A stretch of DNA of 57,814 nucleotides, taken from the NCBI GenBank assembly GCA_947253885.1, contig CAMYAO010000013.1, forward strand, positions 1 through 57,814, in the 5' to 3' direction. This stretch comes from an uncultured Clostridium sp. Its GTDB lineage: Bacteria; Bacillota; Clostridia; Lachnospirales; Lachnospiraceae. This document shows, piece by piece, positions 32,301 through 41,127 of the stretch. The position numbers and the translations under genes are program-made. The first letter of the stretch is position 1. Every line of letters begins with the position of its first letter. The notes under the pieces are model-generated. The model did no database searches. It saw only the letters and a list, made by a program, of their open reading frames with translations, and had not been told where the DNA came from.

Positions 32301-34508
32301 ATGGAAAAAATAGCAGGGTTTATCGACCATATTATTTATCATAATTCCGATAACGGATATACGGTACTGAATTTATTGTCAAGCGGAGATGAAATTACCT
32401 GTGTCGGAAGTTTTTCGTCAGTAAATGAAGGGGAGAATATAGAGGCGGAGGGAGAGTATGTGGTGCATCCGTCCTATGGAGTACAATTTAAGGTACGATC
32501 TTATGAACTGTCTACACCGCAAGATGAGATCGGCATTGAAATCTATCTCAGCTCCGGTGCTATACGAGGGATCGGAAAGGCGATGGCATCTCGGATTGTA
32601 CGAAAATTTGGAAAAGACAGCTTTCGAATTATGGAAGAAGAGCCGGAGCGCTTGGCTGAAATAAAGGGAATCAGCATGCGAAAAGCCTGTGAGATGGCAA
32701 AGCAGATGGAGCAGACACGAGAGACAAGAAACGCCACGATCTTTCTTCAGAAATATGGAATTTCTACGGCTATGTCGGTAAAAATATATAAAGAGTACGG
32801 ACCTGAAATTTATAATATCATTCAGACCAATCCATATAAATTGGCAGATGATATTAGCGGAATCGGTTTTTTACGTGCAGATGAAATTGCACAAAAGGCG
32901 GGAATTACGGTGGACTCCGATTTTCGAATCCGCGGAGGAATTCTGTATCAAATACAGCAGTCCGCACTCAACGGTCATACTTTTGTGTATCAGGAAGAGT
33001 TGTCCGAATCCGCATCAGAGCTTTTGGGAGTAGAGACAGAAGCTGTTGAGAGAAATTATATGGATCTGATGATTGACAGAAAGATTGTAATTCGGGAAAA
33101 AGAGGGCAAAAAACAGGTATTTTCTACTTTATTTGATAACTATGAAAGACATACTGCGATTCGGTTGGCACAATTAAATGACCAGTACGATATTCCGGAA
33201 ATAGAGCTGGAAGCAAGAATCCGCCAGATTGAATCCGAGACAGGGATTCAATTGGATGAATTACAGGTACAGGCAGTTAAGATTTCTGCAAGAAACGGAT
33301 TGACGGTTATTACAGGGGGACCCGGAACCGGTAAAACAACAACAATCAATACTATTATCCGATATTTTGAAAAAGAGGGAATGGATATTGCGCTTGCGGC
33401 ACCGACCGGACGTGCGGCAAAGCGTATGAGTGAAGCGACCGGAATGGAAGCAAGAACGATTCATCGTTTGTTGGAAGTAAATGGTGGGGAGGATACAAAC
33501 GGGTTTGAGAGAAATGAGCAAAATCCGCTTTCTTATGATGTTATTATTATTGATGAAACATCCATGGTCGACATTACACTTATGTATGCACTTTTAAAAG
33601 CAATTGTATTCGGAACCAGATTGATTTTGGTGGGAGATATCAATCAGTTGCCAAGTGTGGGACCCGGAAGTGTGTTGTCGGATATTATACAGTCGGAGGT
33701 CTGCAGCGTGATTGAATTGAAAAAAATATTCAGGCAGGCTATGGATTCAGATATTATAATGAATGCCCACAGAATCAATAAAGGAGAACTTATCTCCCTT
33801 ACAAATAAAAGTAAGGATTTTTTCTTTTTGAAACGATATGACAGTAATCGGGTTATTTCAGTTTGTATTCAGTTGATCAGGGATAAGTTGCCGAACTACG
33901 TAAATGCAGAGCCTTTTGATATTCAGGTAGTCACACCCTCAAGATTGGGAGAAGTGGGTGTAGAACGCTTAAATACTATTTTACAGGAATATCTGAATCC
34001 AAAAGATAAAGCAAAAAAAGAAGTGGTATGTCAGTCTGTTTTATTTCGAGAAGGGGATAAAATCATGGCAGTCAAGAACAATTATAAGCTGCCGTGGGAA
34101 ATATGCGGTAAATATGGCATTCCGATTGAAACCGGAGAAGGAGTTTTTAACGGAGATATGGGGGTTATCTCAGCTATCAACTCATCCGACCATACGATTG
34201 AAGTTCTGTTTGATGATAACCGAAAAGCAGTATATGAAAAAAGTCAGTTTGAAGAACTGGAATTGGCGTATGCTATCACGGCACATAAGTCGCAGGGCAG
34301 TGAGTATCCGGCAGTTATTATGCCGATTTTACCGGGACCTCGGATGCTGATGAACCGCAATGTGCTTTATACTGCCGTTACGCGAGCAAAGAAATGTGTA
34401 ACCATTGTAGGAGATGAAGGGGTTTTTAATGAAATGATTCGCAATCATCGCAGTCAGACGAGAAATACTTCTTTGTGCGATCGGTTGAGAGAGCAGATGG
34501 AATTGTGA
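32301..34508 (+). CDS. recD2: RecD2-type ATP-dependent DNA helicase (735 aa)
   Basis: This SF1B 5'-3' helicase of the RecD-like type does not need RecBC and takes part in replication-fork and mismatch-repair-linked processes. An N-terminal OB/HhH region (IRGIGKAMASRIVRKFG, DISGIGFLRADEIAQ) precedes Walker A GGPGTGKTTT near residue 340. DETSMVD is Walker B, and the late motif AYAITAHKSQGSEYP is close to the C-terminus. Length matches RecD2 rather than RecD of the RecBCD complex. It has a weak ribosome site and comes straight after the mreB terminator. Confidence 0.95.
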   Translation: MEKIAGFIDHIIYHNSDNGYTVLNLLSSGDEITCVGSFSSVNEGENIEAEGEYVVHPSYGVQFKVRSYELSTPQDEIGIEIYLSSGAIRGIGKAMASRIVRKFGKDSFRIMEEEPERLAEIKGISMRKACEMAKQMEQTRETRNATIFLQKYGISTAMSVKIYKEYGPEIYNIIQTNPYKLADDISGIGFLRADEIAQKAGITVDSDFRIRGGILYQIQQSALNGHTFVYQEELSESASELLGVETEAVERNYMDLMIDRKIVIREKEGKKQVFSTLFDNYERHTAIRLAQLNDQYDIPEIELEARIRQIESETGIQLDELQVQAVKISARNGLTVITGGPGTGKTTTINTIIRYFEKEGMDIALAAPTGRAAKRMSEATGMEARTIHRLLEVNGGEDTNGFERNEQNPLSYDVIIIDETSMVDITLMYALLKAIVFGTRLILVGDINQLPSVGPGSVLSDIIQSEVCSVIELKKIFRQAMDSDIIMNAHRINKGELISLTNKSKDFFFLKRYDSNRVISVCIQLIRDKLPNYVNAEPFDIQVVTPSRLGEVGVERLNTILQEYLNPKDKAKKEVVCQSVLFREGDKIMAVKNNYKLPWEICGKYGIPIETGEGVFNGDMGVISAINSSDHTIEVLFDDNRKAVYEKSQFEELELAYAITAHKSQGSEYPAVIMPILPGPRMLMNRNVLYTAVTRAKKCVTIVGDEGVFNEMIRNHRSQTRNTSLCDRLREQMEL

Positions 34509-34533
34509 TCTGTTTTTTGAGGAAAGGAAGTCC

Positions 34534-35238
34534 TTGTTAGACAGAAAAATATTAGAATTGTTATTTCCGAGAGTTTGTCCGGTTTGTAATAAATTGGTAA
34601 GATCGGATACATCTTATTTTTGTCCGTTATGTAAAGATCTGTTACCCTATATAGGAAATCATTATTGTATGAAATGCGGACGTAAGTTGGAGAATGAACA
34701 ACAGGAATTTTGTTTGGAATGTCAAAAGAAATTCCCTTTGTTTTTGGAAGGAAGAGCTGCTTTTGTATATACAGGTGAGATAAAAGCGATATTGTATCGA
34801 TTGAAATATCGAAATGAGAGATGGCTGGCACCGGCTTTGGGATCACTGATGACAGAGTGTTTGGGAGACTGGATTCTTAAGAATAAGATCACGGTAATTG
34901 TTCCCATTCCTCTAAGCAAGAAGAAAAAGCGGCGGAGAGGATATAATCAATCCGAACTGTTGGCAGTTGTCATAGGAAAGACACTTCATATACCGGTAGA
35001 AGCAGGATTGCTCATCAGAGTTAAAAATACGGCTCCTCTAAAAGGACTTTCCAAAGCAGAGAGAAAGAAGGTTATGCAGCATGCATTCTGTATTACGAGA
35101 ACTGTTTCGGAAGAAGAACGGATTTTATTAGTAGACGACATCTATACTACCGGAAGTACAGTAAACAGTGCAGTTCATGTGCTTCAGTATGGAGGAGCAA
35201 AAGCTGTTTACATGCTGGCTTGTGCCGTTTCCGGTTAG
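34534..35238 (+). CDS. comF: ComF family protein (234 aa)
   Basis: ComF-type proteins combine a zinc-ribbon with a phosphoribosyltransferase fold and are linked to DNA uptake and recombination. Four CxxC pairs (Cys15/18, 30/33, 45/48, 60/63) form the zinc part. The PRPP loop is ILLVDDIYTTGST at about residues 197-209, and IPLSKKKKRRRGYNQSELLA is the typical middle block. The start is a TTG at 34534 behind GGAAAGGAAG; no ATG fits. It is 25 bp behind recD2 and may share its transcript. Other competence genes are not in the window. Confidence 0.9.
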   Translation: MLDRKILELLFPRVCPVCNKLVRSDTSYFCPLCKDLLPYIGNHYCMKCGRKLENEQQEFCLECQKKFPLFLEGRAAFVYTGEIKAILYRLKYRNERWLAPALGSLMTECLGDWILKNKITVIVPIPLSKKKKRRRGYNQSELLAVVIGKTLHIPVEAGLLIRVKNTAPLKGLSKAERKKVMQHAFCITRTVSEEERILLVDDIYTTGSTVNSAVHVLQYGGAKAVYMLACAVSG

Positions 35239-35270
35239 AAAGCACGGTACTTTCGAAAGATTTCGTTGTA

Positions 35271-35279
35271 TGATATAAT
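35271..35279 (+). promoter_or_regulatory. Predicted promoter of the cdaA operon
   Basis: An extended -10, TGATATAAT (core 35274-35279), lies about 45 bases before the first gene of the cdaA operon. The -35 (TTTCGA) is poor. Confidence 0.5.
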
Positions 35280-35323
35280 ATACCGTACGGCAATCAGCGT
35301 ATTTGCATAGATTAGGAGTCAAT

Positions 35324-35755
35324 ATGATCAATAAAGAAAAAGTCTCTAAGATGATCAAATTATCTTTAATGGAGTCCGGAGAGAATGAGTCGAAATTGAA
35401 TATAGCCAAGTATCGGCATGCGGATTTTATTACCAATCAATTGATTCTGTCAATTACAGCGGGTGTATGCTGTTTTGCGGGAATAGAAGTATTGTGGATT
35501 GCAGTCAGATGGAATCAGTTGAATACGATTGTAAAATCCAACGGTGTCGGAGAATTGATAAAAAGAAGTATTATTGCATTCAGTATCTTTTTGATTTTAT
35601 ATTTGGGGATTTCATTTGTAATTGCAAGGCGACGTTATAAAAAGGCGGTTGCATATCGTGAATCATATTTACAAAAGCTGCAAAGCTTGGAATCCTATCA
35701 AAAAGAAATAGAGGCAAATGAGAGAAAGGCAGGAGAAGATGGTTCAGTTACTTAA
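35324..35755 (+). CDS. Small two-helix membrane protein, unknown (143 aa)
   Basis: I do not recognise this family. The protein has a charged N-terminus (MINKEKVSKMIKLSLMESGE), two membrane segments at about residues 36-58 and 78-100, and a charged, probably coiled C-terminus (RRRYKKAVAYRESYLQKLQSLES). The start at 35324 follows TTAGGAG; an in-frame ATG seven codons earlier has no ribosome site. It overlaps the next gene by 17 bases, so the two are translationally coupled. The operon continues into cdaA, so an envelope or c-di-AMP-linked role is a guess from context only. Confidence 0.75.
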   Translation: MINKEKVSKMIKLSLMESGENESKLNIAKYRHADFITNQLILSITAGVCCFAGIEVLWIAVRWNQLNTIVKSNGVGELIKRSIIAFSIFLILYLGISFVIARRRYKKAVAYRESYLQKLQSLESYQKEIEANERKAGEDGSVT

Positions 35756-36761
35756 GTTTAAAGAGCAGCTCTTTACCTTTATCAGTAAATACGAGGCTTT
35801 TGTAAAAGCAGGGGTACAGTTTGTAATCGCATTTGTTTCTTTTTCTCTGATCAATAATCGAATTAACGGAATGGAAGGCTTGGATAATCCTGCGATTATC
35901 GCATTGTTTGCCCTGGTGTGTGCATTTTTACCGTCAGGTGTGATGGTATTTGTAGGGGCAATTCTGATTTTGTTAAATTTTTATTCCGTTTCGATTGAAT
36001 TGGCAGCATTGACATTTATTTTGTTTATTATCTTTTATTTTGTATATTACCGTTTTGCATCGGGAAAAGGAATCTATACGATGCTGACAGGAATTTTCAG
36101 TACGTTTCAGATTCCGTTTATTATGCCGACAACGGTCGGTCTGATGGAAGAACCTCAAAACATTATTTCCGTTTTGATCGGTTCGGTAGTGTATTTTCTG
36201 ATTCGTAATGTAAATGAAAATAAAGCTTTATTTACATTGGTTGCAAGTGAAGGATCTCATGTTTCCGTTATTACGTTGATTGTATCTCAGATTCTTACAA
36301 ATGTAGAAATGTATATCTATATCATAGCATTTGTAGTGAGTTCAATCATGGTATATGTGATTCGAAGAAGCGGGATTAATCATTGTCAGGGAGTGGCAGT
36401 GGTGGTAGGTGGTCTGATACAGATGCTCATTATCGGCGGAGGAAAGATTTGGTTGGGAAGTACCACCAGTTTTGCAGTCGTTGTAATCGGATGCTTGATC
36501 TCAATGGGAATCTGTTTTCTATTGTCGGTTATGATATTGAGTTTGGATTACAGTCGTGCCGAGAAACTGGTGTTTGAAGATGATGAATATTGTTATTATG
36601 TAAAAGCGGTTCCGAAGATTTCCGTTGCTGCACAGAATATGCAGGTTACAACGATCAATCCCAAGGAAGAGAAAAAGGAAGAACCGGAAGAAGAATTTGA
36701 CTGGGACAAAATTCCGGAATTGGATTTTGAAAAGGCCAAGGAAAAAAAACAAAAGGAGTAA
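35739..36761 (+). CDS. Multi-pass membrane protein, unknown (340 aa)
   Basis: Function unknown. About eight to nine hydrophobic segments occupy residues 20-275, and the last 60 residues are cytoplasmic, charged and rich in Lys/Glu (ending EEEFDWDKIPELDFEKAKEKK). I saw no transporter motif. The start at 35739 follows GGCAGGAG. It lies six bases ahead of cdaA, and the gene overlaps its smaller neighbour. The constant link to cdaA makes it a candidate partner or regulator of the diadenylate cyclase, but this is inference. Confidence 0.8.
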   Translation: MVQLLKFKEQLFTFISKYEAFVKAGVQFVIAFVSFSLINNRINGMEGLDNPAIIALFALVCAFLPSGVMVFVGAILILLNFYSVSIELAALTFILFIIFYFVYYRFASGKGIYTMLTGIFSTFQIPFIMPTTVGLMEEPQNIISVLIGSVVYFLIRNVNENKALFTLVASEGSHVSVITLIVSQILTNVEMYIYIIAFVVSSIMVYVIRRSGINHCQGVAVVVGGLIQMLIIGGGKIWLGSTTSFAVVVIGCLISMGICFLLSVMILSLDYSRAEKLVFEDDEYCYYVKAVPKISVAAQNMQVTTINPKEEKKEEPEEEFDWDKIPELDFEKAKEKKQKE

Positions 36762-36766
36762 CGTAG

Positions 36767-37648
36767 ATGAGGGCATTTATTGCTTCCTTTAATGCATTTG
36801 TAGATAAATATATGTATTGGCTTCACGTCCCTAATATCAATGTAATTGATATTGTAGAGATTGTTATCATAGCTGTTTTACTGTACTATCTGATCTTATG
36901 GGTGAGAAGTACAAGGGCATGGGCGCTGTTTAAGGGTTTACTGGTGGTTCTGGTTTTTCTGGTAATAGCAGCTTTTTTTCAAATGACCACTATTTTATGG
37001 CTATCGGCAAAGGTGTTGAATTTTGCGGTGATCGCATTGGTGGTAATCTTTCAGCCGGAACTGAGGCGTGCATTGGAACGATTGGGAAATCAAAGATTGC
37101 TGACAGTTTTATTTAAATTTGATTTTCAGAAATCCAATCCGGAAGAGCGTTTCAGTGAAAAAACAGTAAATGAGCTGGTAAAGGCCTGTGTGGAGATGAG
37201 TAAAGTAAAAACAGGAGCTATTATTGCGTTGGAGAGAGATATTCTGTTGGCGGAATATATTCGAACCGGTATTAATGTAGATGCGGCAGTTTCCAGTCAG
37301 CTTTTGATTAATATATTTGAACACAATACACCGTTGCATGACGGAGCGGTGATTATGCGGGGAGACCGTGTATTAGCGGCGACCTGCTATCTGCCGTTAT
37401 CGGACAGCAGAATCCTGAGTAAAGATTTGGGGACAAGGCATCGGGCAGCAGTCGGTCTCAGCGAAGTGAGTGATGCGGTTATTCTGGTGGTTTCAGAGGA
37501 AACCGGAGCAATCTCAATGGCACAGTCCGGTGTATTATATCGGAATCTGACACAGGATGATCTGAAAGAACAGCTGCGAACAGTCGCACAGTTGACGCAG
37601 AAAGAAAAGAAGAAAAAATGGAGGCTGAGACGGAATGAAAAAAATTAA
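36767..37648 (+). CDS. cdaA: Diadenylate cyclase CdaA (293 aa)
   Basis: CdaA makes cyclic di-AMP from two ATP at the membrane, controlling potassium and osmolyte uptake and cell-wall homeostasis. Three membrane helices (about residues 28-96) precede the DisA_N/DAC domain. The catalytic signatures DGA (192-194, in PLHDGAVIM) and RHR (224-226, in GTRHRAAVGLSE) are intact. AAAGGAG is well spaced before the ATG. The gene overlaps cdaR by 14 bases, as in many Firmicutes, and glmM lies further down the same strand. Confidence 0.97.
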   Translation: MRAFIASFNAFVDKYMYWLHVPNINVIDIVEIVIIAVLLYYLILWVRSTRAWALFKGLLVVLVFLVIAAFFQMTTILWLSAKVLNFAVIALVVIFQPELRRALERLGNQRLLTVLFKFDFQKSNPEERFSEKTVNELVKACVEMSKVKTGAIIALERDILLAEYIRTGINVDAAVSSQLLINIFEHNTPLHDGAVIMRGDRVLAATCYLPLSDSRILSKDLGTRHRAAVGLSEVSDAVILVVSEETGAISMAQSGVLYRNLTQDDLKEQLRTVAQLTQKEKKKKWRLRRNEKN

Positions 37649-38597
37649 AAATATTTTGGTCCGTAATATTGTCTTCAAACTGCTGGCGTTAATATTGGCA
37701 ATTGTTTTATGGCTTATTGTAGTAAATGTGGAGGATCCGGAGTACCGTAAAGTCTATACGGTTCCGGTCACTGTAACAAATGCGGATTATTTTAAAAAGA
37801 AAAATAAAACGTTCCGTTTTATTCACGGCAGTGCGAGTGTTTCCTTTGCTGTTTTGGCAAAGCGTTCCGTGATTGAAAATCTGACAGAGGGTGATTTTAC
37901 CGCTCTGGCGGATCTGTCAAAGGTAAATGCAGATGAAACCGAGGTTCCGGTACATATCAGAGCAAAAGCCTATGGCAATAAGATTACAATTAAACGGCCA
38001 AATCAGGATTTGGATATCAAAGTAGAAAAAATCGAAAGCAAGACATTTGACATTGAGGTAAACTCCATCGGGACACCGGCAAGCGGAACAGAAGTGGCGA
38101 AGATCACAACCGACCCGAAAACGGTGACAGTAAAAGGACCGAAATCCGTTATAGAAAAAGTGCAGTCTGCATCGGTCAATATTGACTTATCAGGAATGCA
38201 GTCCAGCGATAAGAAAACCAATCAGATTAATTTATTGGATAAAAACGGTTCTCTGATTACTTCAGATGAACTGACATTGAGTAAGGAATCGGCGATGATC
38301 AAGGTAAGTCTACAGACAACGAAAACGGTTAAGGTTTTGTATAAGACGACAGGTTCTCCTGCGAGCGGATATGTTGTTTCCAAGGTAAAGGGAGCAGTCA
38401 GCTCCGTCAGCGTGGTCGGTGATACCGATAAACTGCAGGATTTACAGGAAATCACAATTGATAATATTTCGGTCAGCGGTCGAAAAGCCGATTTTACCAG
38501 TTCTGTTTATCTGCCGAATTATCTGCCGAAGGGAGTATCGTTAGTAGATACTGAAAATGCTAATATTACTGTAAAGATTTCGATAGAAAATGAGTAG
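37635..38597 (+). CDS. cdaR: CdaR, YbbR-domain regulator of CdaA (320 aa)
   Basis: CdaR is anchored by one N-terminal membrane helix (about residues 10-27, VFKLLALILAIVLWLIVVN) and carries extracellular YbbR repeats, here about three. Typical repeat text is VEDPEYRKVYTVPV, TVTVKGPKSVIEKV and VSSVSVVGDTDKLQDL. It interacts with CdaA and modulates c-di-AMP synthesis in Firmicutes. The gene starts inside the cdaA 3' end. Length is moderate for the family, whose members vary in repeat number. Confidence 0.93.
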   Translation: MKKIKNILVRNIVFKLLALILAIVLWLIVVNVEDPEYRKVYTVPVTVTNADYFKKKNKTFRFIHGSASVSFAVLAKRSVIENLTEGDFTALADLSKVNADETEVPVHIRAKAYGNKITIKRPNQDLDIKVEKIESKTFDIEVNSIGTPASGTEVAKITTDPKTVTVKGPKSVIEKVQSASVNIDLSGMQSSDKKTNQINLLDKNGSLITSDELTLSKESAMIKVSLQTTKTVKVLYKTTGSPASGYVVSKVKGAVSSVSVVGDTDKLQDLQEITIDNISVSGRKADFTSSVYLPNYLPKGVSLVDTENANITVKISIENE

Positions 38598-38626
38598 TTA
38601 CTGAGCAGTTACAAAGGGAGGACTTT

Positions 38627-38890
38627 ATGTTATCAAAGAAAATAATCATAAAAAATCCGACGGGACTACATGTACGTCCGGCCGGGGTTTTATGTAATAC
38701 GGCTATGAATTTTAAGTCCAGTGTTACTTTTTCGCATGATACCACCAGTACCAATGCAAAGAGTTTATTGAGTGTTCTGGCGGCAAGGATCAAATGCGGA
38801 GATGAAATTACATTAATCTGTGAAGGTGAAGACGAGCAGGAGGCGTTTGAAACAGTAGCGTCTGTAATAGAGAGCGGATTAGGAGAGTAA
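38627..38890 (+). CDS. HPr-type phosphocarrier protein (87 aa)
   Basis: This is HPr of the sugar phosphotransferase system: it accepts phosphate from enzyme I on His15 (in GLHVRPAG) and can be phosphorylated on Ser46 (in NAKSLLSV) by HPr kinase for catabolite control. Both residues and the C-terminal GDEITLICEGEDEQEA block are intact, so it should be functional rather than a Crh-like variant lacking His15. Its place between cdaR and leuA, not beside enzyme I (ptsI), is unusual. It may be the main HPr or a second copy; the window cannot tell. Confidence 0.93.
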   Translation: MLSKKIIIKNPTGLHVRPAGVLCNTAMNFKSSVTFSHDTTSTNAKSLLSVLAARIKCGDEITLICEGEDEQEAFETVASVIESGLGE

Positions 38891-38910
38891 CTAATAGAAA
38901 GAGGAAATTT

Positions 38911-40566
38911 ATGTTGAATTATAAGAGGTACAAAAGACAACCGGTAATCAATATGCCGGACAGAGAGTGGCCGAATCGTCAGATCGAGAAAGCGCCTATC
39001 TGGTGCAGTGTGGATTTAAGAGACGGAAATCAGGCACTGATCGAGCCGATGAACGTAGAGGAGAAACTGGAACTGTTTCGCTTATTGTTGAAATTGGGTT
39101 ATAAAGAAATAGAAATCGGTTTTCCGGCAGCATCTCAGATCGAATACGATTTTCTTCGGGAACTGGTAAAACGGGATCTGATTCCGGACGACGTTTCCGT
39201 ACAGGTGTTGACACAGTGTCGTCCGCACCTGATTGATCGTACGTTCGAAGCGATTCAGGGAATCAAAAATGTAATTGTCCATATTTATAATTCTACTTCA
39301 GTCCTGCAGCGGGATGTGGTATTTCACATGGATAAAGAGGAGATAAAACAGATCGCAATCGAAGGAACCAGAATGGTAAAGGAAAAGGCTGAGAAGTTTC
39401 CGGGTCATATTCAGTTAGAGTATTCTCCGGAAAGTTTTTCCGGAACAGAAGTGGAATTTTCTTTAGATATCTGTACTGCTGTTCAGGAAGAGTGGAATGC
39501 TCCTGAGGGAGAAAAGATCATTTTCAATCTTCCGAATACGGTGGAGCAAACTACTCCAAATGTTTATGCGGATCAGATCGAATGGATGTCAAAGCATTTT
39601 AAAGATCGCGAAAGTGTTATTTTGAGTATTCATCCTCATAATGACAGAGGCTGTGGGATTGCGGCGACAGAGTTGGCATTATTGGCGGGTGCAGATCGTG
39701 TGGAAGGTACCTTATTCGGAAATGGAGAGAGAACCGGAAATGTAGATATGCTTGCAGTTGCATATAATATGTTTTCACAGGGAGTGGATCCGAAACTTCA
39801 TATTGAGAATATTCAGGAAATTATCGATGTATATGAACGTGTATGTAAAATGGATATAGATATGCGTCATCCGTATGCCGGAAAATTAGTATTTACCGCA
39901 TTCTCCGGATCTCACCAGGATGCGATTAATAAAGGGATGCATGAGCTGGAGAGACGTCGATCCGAAATTTGGGAAGTACCGTATCTTCCGATTGATCCGG
40001 CAGATATAGGACGTGAGTATGAACCTGTAGTTCGTATCAACAGTCAATCCGGAAAGGGCGGAATTGCATTTGTTATGGAATCACTGTTCGGGTATAAGAT
40101 TCCGAAGAATATGCAAAAAGAGTTTGCTGATGTAATTCAGGCTATTTCAGAAAAGCAAGGGGGAGAAATCAGCCCTGATCTGATTTTTGAAACTTTTAAA
40201 AAGATGTATATCGGTCTGACAATGCCGTTTGAATTCAAAAAAGTCAGTGTAGAAGACACCGATGATATCACGAATGTAACACTGACTTTTAATTATCAGG
40301 GAACAGAACATGTGGTAGAAGCGGAAGGGAACGGACCGTTAGATGCTGTAAAATCTGCTGTGTTAAGCGTTGCAGATATTGATGTTCGAATCATGGACTA
40401 CAGTGAGCATGCAATGGAAGAGGGTTCTCACGCAAGAGCCGCTTCTTATATTCAGATTCGAAACAACAGAACCGGAAAAGAAACATTTGGTGTAGGTGAC
40501 AGTTCCAATATTACAAAAGCAACAATGAGGGCATTCTTCAGTGCATTAAACCGAGTGGTGAAATAG
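38911..40566 (+). CDS. leuA: 2-isopropylmalate synthase, type 2 LeuA (551 aa)
   Basis: LeuA condenses acetyl-CoA with 2-oxoisovalerate, the first leucine-specific step. Catalytic block WCSVDLRDGNQALIEPM, the HPHNDRGCGIAATELAL metal/catalytic histidines and GNGERTGNVD are present, with a C-terminal leucine-responsive regulatory domain (about residues 430-550). The 551-aa length and DPADIGREYEPVVRINSQSGKGG mark the type-2 form. It starts 21 bases behind the HPr gene with no leader, T-box or terminator between, so leucine control by a leader RNA is absent here. Other leu genes are not near. Confidence 0.95.
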   Translation: MLNYKRYKRQPVINMPDREWPNRQIEKAPIWCSVDLRDGNQALIEPMNVEEKLELFRLLLKLGYKEIEIGFPAASQIEYDFLRELVKRDLIPDDVSVQVLTQCRPHLIDRTFEAIQGIKNVIVHIYNSTSVLQRDVVFHMDKEEIKQIAIEGTRMVKEKAEKFPGHIQLEYSPESFSGTEVEFSLDICTAVQEEWNAPEGEKIIFNLPNTVEQTTPNVYADQIEWMSKHFKDRESVILSIHPHNDRGCGIAATELALLAGADRVEGTLFGNGERTGNVDMLAVAYNMFSQGVDPKLHIENIQEIIDVYERVCKMDIDMRHPYAGKLVFTAFSGSHQDAINKGMHELERRRSEIWEVPYLPIDPADIGREYEPVVRINSQSGKGGIAFVMESLFGYKIPKNMQKEFADVIQAISEKQGGEISPDLIFETFKKMYIGLTMPFEFKKVSVEDTDDITNVTLTFNYQGTEHVVEAEGNGPLDAVKSAVLSVADIDVRIMDYSEHAMEEGSHARAASYIQIRNNRTGKETFGVGDSSNITKATMRAFFSALNRVVK

Positions 40567-41124
40567 ATGGCAAAGAAAAAGAGCCTATGGAAAAGATATT
40601 GCTTATTTATAAAAAAAATGAGATTTTATCTGCTGAAAGATGGATTTGCCAGAAGCAATTATCTTCGAAAAAAAGATATTTTGCAGGAAATAGGAGAAAA
40701 CGTATATTATTATTCCCGTATTTTCCCGTCAGAACCGAAACTGATCAAACTTCATAGCAATATTTCGATTGCGACTAATGTGCGCTTTATTACACATGAC
40801 AGAATGGATATCATTTTAAAGGGGATGTATCATCAGCATCACAATAAGAAATACGGTTGTATCGAAGTAATGGATAATGTTTTTATCGGAGCGGATGTAA
40901 TTATACTTCCGGGAGTGAAGATCGGTCCGAATGCTATGATTGGAGCCGGAGCGGTTGTAACAAAGGATGTACCGGAAAATACAATTGTAGGAGGTTCTCC
41001 GGCAAAAAAAATAGGCGAGTTTGACAAAACAATAGTAAAACGTCACAAGAAGCCGAAACCAACCTCTAATACAGAGAAATTGTGGAAGGCATTTAATAAA
41101 GCTCATAAAAAGAAAAAGGAGTAA
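40567..41124 (+). CDS. Hexapeptide-repeat acyltransferase (185 aa)
   Basis: A left-handed beta-helix acyl/acetyltransferase, probably modifying a sugar. Hexapeptide-type turns run through VMDNVFIGADVIILPGVKIGPNAMIGAGAVVTKDVPENTIVGGSPAKKIG, and the N-terminal IATNVRFITHDR contains the likely catalytic histidine region. The N- and C-termini are very Lys-rich. The ATG follows the leuA stop immediately. The next genes are two LicD proteins and a glycan-export-type ATPase, so it likely decorates a wall teichoic acid or capsular glycan. The acceptor is unknown. Confidence 0.85.
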   Translation: MAKKKSLWKRYCLFIKKMRFYLLKDGFARSNYLRKKDILQEIGENVYYYSRIFPSEPKLIKLHSNISIATNVRFITHDRMDIILKGMYHQHHNKKYGCIEVMDNVFIGADVIILPGVKIGPNAMIGAGAVVTKDVPENTIVGGSPAKKIGEFDKTIVKRHKKPKPTSNTEKLWKAFNKAHKKKKE

Positions 41125-41127
41125 CAG

